This document shows, piece by piece, positions 60,618 through 64,000 of a stretch of 64,000 bases of DNA (the first letter of the stretch is position 1; every line of letters starts with the position of its first letter). The position numbers and the translations under genes are program-made. The stretch is taken from NCBI GenBank assembly GCA_023458375.1, contig JAEWZT010000006.1:62001-126000 (forward strand), written 5' to 3'. The notes under the pieces were generated by a model that was not told the origin of the DNA, ran no database searches, and was given only the letters and a program-made list of their open reading frames with translations. This DNA comes from Bacillota bacterium (GTDB taxonomy: Bacteria > Bacillota > Clostridia > Christensenellales > CAG-314).

Positions 60618-61411
60618 AAGATTTTGTCGGCAAATGCGTCGTTATTACGGGGGCAAGCGGCGGGATAGGCTACGCCTGCGCCAAGTTTTTTGAGCAAAGG
60701 GGCGCAACGGTATACGATTTAAGCAGAAGCGGAACAAGTTGCGATAACATAAACCATATTTTTTGCGACGTAACTGACGCGCAAAGCGTTAAAGAGGCGG
60801 CGGCGCATTTAGCAAAAGTTACCCAAGAAATCCACCTTTTGATAAATAACGCAGGGTTTGGTATTTCGGGCGCGATTGAAGACACTCCGCTTGAAAAAGC
60901 CAAAGCGCAGTTTGACGTTAATTTTTTCGGGGCGGTAATGGTAACCAACGCCCTTTTGCCGCAAATTAAAAAGGTGAAAGGAAAAATTATTTGTGTAAGC
61001 AGCGTCGCGGCGGCTTTGCCCATACCTTTTCAGGCTTTTTACAGCGCAAGCAAAAGCGCCGTCAATGCCTACGCAATGGCGCTTGCAAACGAGCTTAGAC
61101 CCTTTGGCGTGGGTGTTTGCGCCCTAATGCCGGGGGACACAAAAACTTCTTTTACTCAAAACAGACAAAAGCAGACAGCTAGCGCGCAATACAGCACAAG
61201 GTCGGAAAAAAGCGTCGCCCAAATGGAAAAAGACGAGCAGGAAGGGGGAAGCCCGTTGCTGGTCGCAAAAAAAATCTACCGCATAGCGCAAAAAAACAAA
61301 ATAAAGCCTCTTTATACCGTCGGCGCAAAATATAACTTTTTTGTGTTTTTGTCAAAGGTGCTGGGAAGCGCCGCGGTCAACAAAATACTGGGCAAAATGT
61401 ATTCAAGGTAA
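60614..61411 (+). CDS. Short-chain dehydrogenase/reductase, possible 3-ketosphinganine reductase
   Basis: A 265-residue SDR with the nucleotide-binding TGASGGIG, LINNAGFG, catalytic Ser in CVSSVAA and Tyr143/Lys147 (YSASK). The C-terminus NFFVFLSKVLGSAAVNKILGKMY is hydrophobic and basic and could associate with the membrane. It starts at a GTG overlapping the stop of the serine palmitoyltransferase-like gene (GTGA) with AAGGGG upstream, so the two proteins are made together. The obvious substrate would be the 3-keto product of its partner. Sequence alone does not fix SDR substrates. A terminator follows. Confidence 0.8.
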   Translation: MKDFVGKCVVITGASGGIGYACAKFFEQRGATVYDLSRSGTSCDNINHIFCDVTDAQSVKEAAAHLAKVTQEIHLLINNAGFGISGAIEDTPLEKAKAQFDVNFFGAVMVTNALLPQIKKVKGKIICVSSVAAALPIPFQAFYSASKSAVNAYAMALANELRPFGVGVCALMPGDTKTSFTQNRQKQTASAQYSTRSEKSVAQMEKDEQEGGSPLLVAKKIYRIAQKNKIKPLYTVGAKYNFFVFLSKVLGSAAVNKILGKMYSR

Positions 61412-61438
61412 GCATTTTTATAAAAATATTCCTCCAAC

Positions 61439-61472
61439 GAAAAGCCTTTTGCTTATAAGCAGGGGGCTTTTT
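61439..61472 (+). terminator. Terminator of the spt-SDR operon
   Basis: AAAGCC (61441-61446) pairs with GGCTTT (61465-61470) around an inner TGCTT/AGCA stem, followed by T residues. Confidence 0.75.
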
Positions 61473-61578
61473 GTCTTGCCTTTTTCCTCTGCCCTTGACA
61501 GAGGACAAAAAGGTAAGTTATAATTATTTTTACAGTAAGAATAAACTACCTATAACGAATGCGCGAGGGGTAGCTTAT

Positions 61579-62694
61579 TTGAAAAACCTTAGGTGCTGGG
61601 CGGAAGTTAATTTAGACAATATCGCCCATAACTACCATTTTTTTAAAGATACTTTGGGCGGCGAAATTATAGCCGTCGTAAAAGCCGACGCCTACGGGCA
61701 CGGCGCGGCGCAAGTTTCCGAAAGGCTGGAAAAAGAAGGCTGTCGCTTTTTTGCCGTCAGCAACATTGAGGAAGCGTTGTTTTTGCGACAAAAGGGCGTT
61801 AAGGGCGGCATAATACTTTTGGGTTTTACTCCACTTCCGCGTTTTTACGCCGCATACAAAAACGACATAACGCTTTGCGTAAACAGTCTGTCTTATGCCA
61901 GAGAGCTTGATTCCCTCGCAAAAAAGTTATCGGTAAAAGTTAAGTGCCAAATCAAGCTTGATACGGGCATGGGCAGAATAGGCTTTGACGCCTTTGACAA
62001 AAATATCTTGGGCGAGTTAAAAAGCGTTTACGCTTTAAACAATTTAGAGATTACGGGGGTTTTTTCACATTTTTCTTCCGCCGACGGAGGGAAGAAAAGC
62101 GACATACGTTACACAAACAAGCAAAAAGAGCGATTTGGGCAAATCCTGCTCTTTTTAAAGGAAAACGGGCTTGACGCGGGGCTGTGCCATCAGGCTAACA
62201 GCGCGGCGGCGCTAAGCGGAAACTATAACGTCAAATACGCGTGCCGCATAGGCTTGGGGTTATACGGACTTAGCCCCAGCAAGCGTTTTAACGCTTTCTC
62301 CCTTAAACCCGCTATGGAATTGAAGGCTTGGGTAGTTTTTGTAAAACTTGCAAAAAAGGGAAGAGCAATAAGCTACGGGCGGCAGTATGTTACCAAAAAA
62401 CCCACAAAAATAGCCACCGTAAGCATAGGCTACGCCGACGGTTACGACAGGCGTTTTAGCAAAGGGGGCGTAATGAGCGTTGGCGGCAAGCGCTCGCCCG
62501 TTATAGGCAGAGTTACAATGGATATGGCAATGCTTGACGTAAGCGACGCGCCCTGCAAGGCGGGCGACGCCGTTACAGTCTTTGGGGAAAACGCCCTTAC
62601 AATTTCTAATGCCGCTCAAAAACTTAAAACCATTCCCTACGAAATAATATGCGGTATTTCTTCAAGGGTAAAAAGAATATACAAAGGCGATTAA
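61579..62694 (+). CDS. alr: Alanine racemase
   Basis: Converts L- to D-alanine for peptidoglycan. The PLP lysine is Lys35 (AVVKADAYGHG), and the catalytic tyrosine is Tyr285 in SIGYADGYDRR. CRIGLGLYGLSP and GRVTMDMAMLDV are also typical. The frame is open from 61471, but the TTG at 61579 lies 8 nt after GAGGGG and gives a normal 371-residue enzyme starting KNLRCWAEVNLDNIAHN after the initiator. It follows the spt-SDR terminator and precedes arcA by 21 nt. Confidence 0.93.
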   Translation: MKNLRCWAEVNLDNIAHNYHFFKDTLGGEIIAVVKADAYGHGAAQVSERLEKEGCRFFAVSNIEEALFLRQKGVKGGIILLGFTPLPRFYAAYKNDITLCVNSLSYARELDSLAKKLSVKVKCQIKLDTGMGRIGFDAFDKNILGELKSVYALNNLEITGVFSHFSSADGGKKSDIRYTNKQKERFGQILLFLKENGLDAGLCHQANSAAALSGNYNVKYACRIGLGLYGLSPSKRFNAFSLKPAMELKAWVVFVKLAKKGRAISYGRQYVTKKPTKIATVSIGYADGYDRRFSKGGVMSVGGKRSPVIGRVTMDMAMLDVSDAPCKAGDAVTVFGENALTISNAAQKLKTIPYEIICGISSRVKRIYKGD

Positions 62695-62715
62695 ATAATA
62701 AAAGCGGGAGAAAAT

Positions 62716-63960
62716 ATGAAAAAATTCATTTCAAAAAATGACGTAAAAATTGAGGAAAAAATAAATGTCTTTGACGAAACCAGCCGCCTTAATAAGGTGC
62801 TGCTTCACCGTCCGGGCGGGGAACTGTTAAACCTTGTGCCCGAGTATTTGCCGCAAATGCTTTTTGACGACATACCGTGGCTGGAAAAAGCCCGCGAGGA
62901 ACATGACGCTTTTGCAAAAATATTAAAAGACAGCGGCGCGGAAGTGCTTTATTTGGAGGATTTAACATGCGAAGCGCTTTCCGACAACGCCGTCAAAGAG
63001 GAATTTGTCAAACAATTCGTGACGGAAGGGCATATATACACCGAATGGGCGAGAGAAAACGTGGCAAAATTCCTGCTTGACAGACCCACAAAAGAAACGG
63101 TGCAAATGGCTATGAGCGGCGTCAGAAAAAGCCAGATGAAGTTTTCCAAAACGCATCTTGCCGACTTTATGGCGTCGGAATACCCCTTCGTGCTTCCCCC
63201 TATGCCCAACCTTTATTTTACCCGCGACCCTTTCGCGTTTGTGGGCAACGGCGTAATTCCCTGCAAAATGTTTACAAATCAAAGAAGCAGAGAAACTATT
63301 TTTGCCGAATATATTTTAAATTACCACCCCCGTTTTAAGCATTTAAATCGCTACTACGACAGAAACAACGTCTTTTCCGTTGAGGGAGGCGATATTTTGG
63401 TTTTAGGCAAGGGCGTTTTGGCGGTGGGCATAAGCCAGCGCAGCCAAGTGGAGGGAGTTGAAAAACTTGCTAAAAATATACTTTTTAGCGGCGAAGAAAC
63501 GGGCTTTAACACCGTTTTAGCAATAGACATACCAAAAACGCGCTCCTTTATGCACTTAGACACCGTCTTTACCGCGTTGTCGCACGACATTTTCACCGTT
63601 CACCCCGTAGTCTCAAAGCAATTTTATGCCTTTGCGCTTACCAACGACAAGGGCGCGCTTAAAATTGAAGAAAAAAGCGGCGCGTTGGAAGATATACTTA
63701 AAGAAGTATTAAAACTTGACAAAATCGTCTTAATTAAGTGCGGCGGCGAAAGCGCCATAGATTCGGCGCGTGAACAGTGGAACGACGGCGCAAACACCCT
63801 GGCTATTGCAGACAAAGAAGTAATCGTTTACGCGCGCAATAACGTTACCAACGCGCTGTTAAAAGACTGCGGAATAAAGATACATGAAATGGCGTCCTCC
63901 GAACTTTCGCGCGGCAGAGGCGGTCCCCGCTGCATGTCAATGCCCATTAACAGAGGATAA
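62716..63960 (+). CDS. arcA: Arginine deiminase
   Basis: Hydrolyses arginine to citrulline and ammonia, the first step of the ATP-yielding arginine deiminase pathway. The 414-residue enzyme has LNKVLLHRPGGEL, the FTRDPF catalytic motif (about residue 168), MHLDTVFT with its catalytic His, and the nucleophile Cys406 in ELSRGRGGPRCMSMP. The start has GGGAG upstream. Ornithine carbamoyltransferase and carbamate kinase would be expected downstream, beyond the right edge. Co-transcription with alr is likely from the 21-nt spacing. Confidence 0.96.
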   Translation: MKKFISKNDVKIEEKINVFDETSRLNKVLLHRPGGELLNLVPEYLPQMLFDDIPWLEKAREEHDAFAKILKDSGAEVLYLEDLTCEALSDNAVKEEFVKQFVTEGHIYTEWARENVAKFLLDRPTKETVQMAMSGVRKSQMKFSKTHLADFMASEYPFVLPPMPNLYFTRDPFAFVGNGVIPCKMFTNQRSRETIFAEYILNYHPRFKHLNRYYDRNNVFSVEGGDILVLGKGVLAVGISQRSQVEGVEKLAKNILFSGEETGFNTVLAIDIPKTRSFMHLDTVFTALSHDIFTVHPVVSKQFYAFALTNDKGALKIEEKSGALEDILKEVLKLDKIVLIKCGGESAIDSAREQWNDGANTLAIADKEVIVYARNNVTNALLKDCGIKIHEMASSELSRGRGGPRCMSMPINRG

Positions 63961-64000
63961 AGCATTATTTAAGCTGATTTATAGGAAGCAAAGCATATTT

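Noticed and set aside
61471..61578. A 36-residue N-terminal extension of alanine racemase
   Set aside because: It starts inside the upstream terminator and has no ribosome-binding site; the TTG at 61579 has a good one and gives the normal N-terminus.
61411..63960. alr and arcA as part of the sphingoid-base operon
   Set aside because: A clear terminator at 61439-61472 separates them, and their functions are unrelated.

Overview
This 64 kb window looks like chromosome of a Bacillota (Firmicutes), most likely a Clostridia-type lineage. The reasons are a sporulation-type sigma-H gene in the mrnC-rlmB-sigH order, a CIRCE-controlled Hsp20, an RqcP-type S4 protein, an L10 leader with its terminator, PepT, strong AAGGAGG ribosome-binding sites and frequent TTG/GTG starts. 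Taxonomy is inferred from gene content only.

Layout. (1) 1-16860, minus strand: rpoB-rpoC-rpsL-rpsG-fusA-tuf, then a gap with a small Xre gene, then rpmG-secE-nusG-rplK-rplA-rplJ-(rplL). These two blocks are in the reverse of the usual order. (2) 17.4-22.2 kb, plus strand: a degenerate 38-bp repeat, rqcP overlapping an ispD-ispF fusion, and a tldD/tldE protease pair. (3) 22.3-28.3 kb, minus strand: two acetyltransferases, mrnC, rlmB, sigH, dnaX, ybaB and recR in one tightly packed operon. (4) 28.4-46.1 kb: small transcription units: DUF2804, GNAT, TSCPD, a two-component system, a PrdX-like deacylase, an amidase with a cluster of DnaA boxes, Hsp20 with CIRCE, a diiron ferritin-like protein, TM2, nadE-HD-pepT, an orphan dihydrolipoamide dehydrogenase and an AraC regulator. 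(5) 46.2-52 kb: tRNA-Pro(CGG), a manganese (yybP-ykoY) riboswitch ahead of a P-type ATPase, and fhs. (6) 51.9-53.7 kb: a small island scar, with a truncated tyrosine integrase abutting the 3' end of a complete tmRNA gene and an AT-rich nuclease-like orphan on the other side. (7) 53.8-64 kb: PflX-like radical SAM protein, a frameshifted NUDIX gene, mtnN, a GH2 beta-galactosidase, a membrane-anchored Xre regulator diverging from a serine palmitoyltransferase-like plus short-chain reductase operon, alr and arcA.

Most interesting signals: the serine palmitoyltransferase/ketoreductase pair with two 11-bp direct repeats 21 bp apart between it and the divergent membrane regulator; a run of nine A residues in dnaX where a slip in either direction stops translation within three codons and would give a gamma-like product; four genes whose -10 box ends exactly 6 nt before the start codon (leaderless mRNAs); arginine at S12 position 88, a classic streptomycin-resistance residue; the tmRNA-associated island scar; and the three-box DnaA cluster. 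Nothing was searched or computed beyond reading the sequence, so family names rest on motif recognition.
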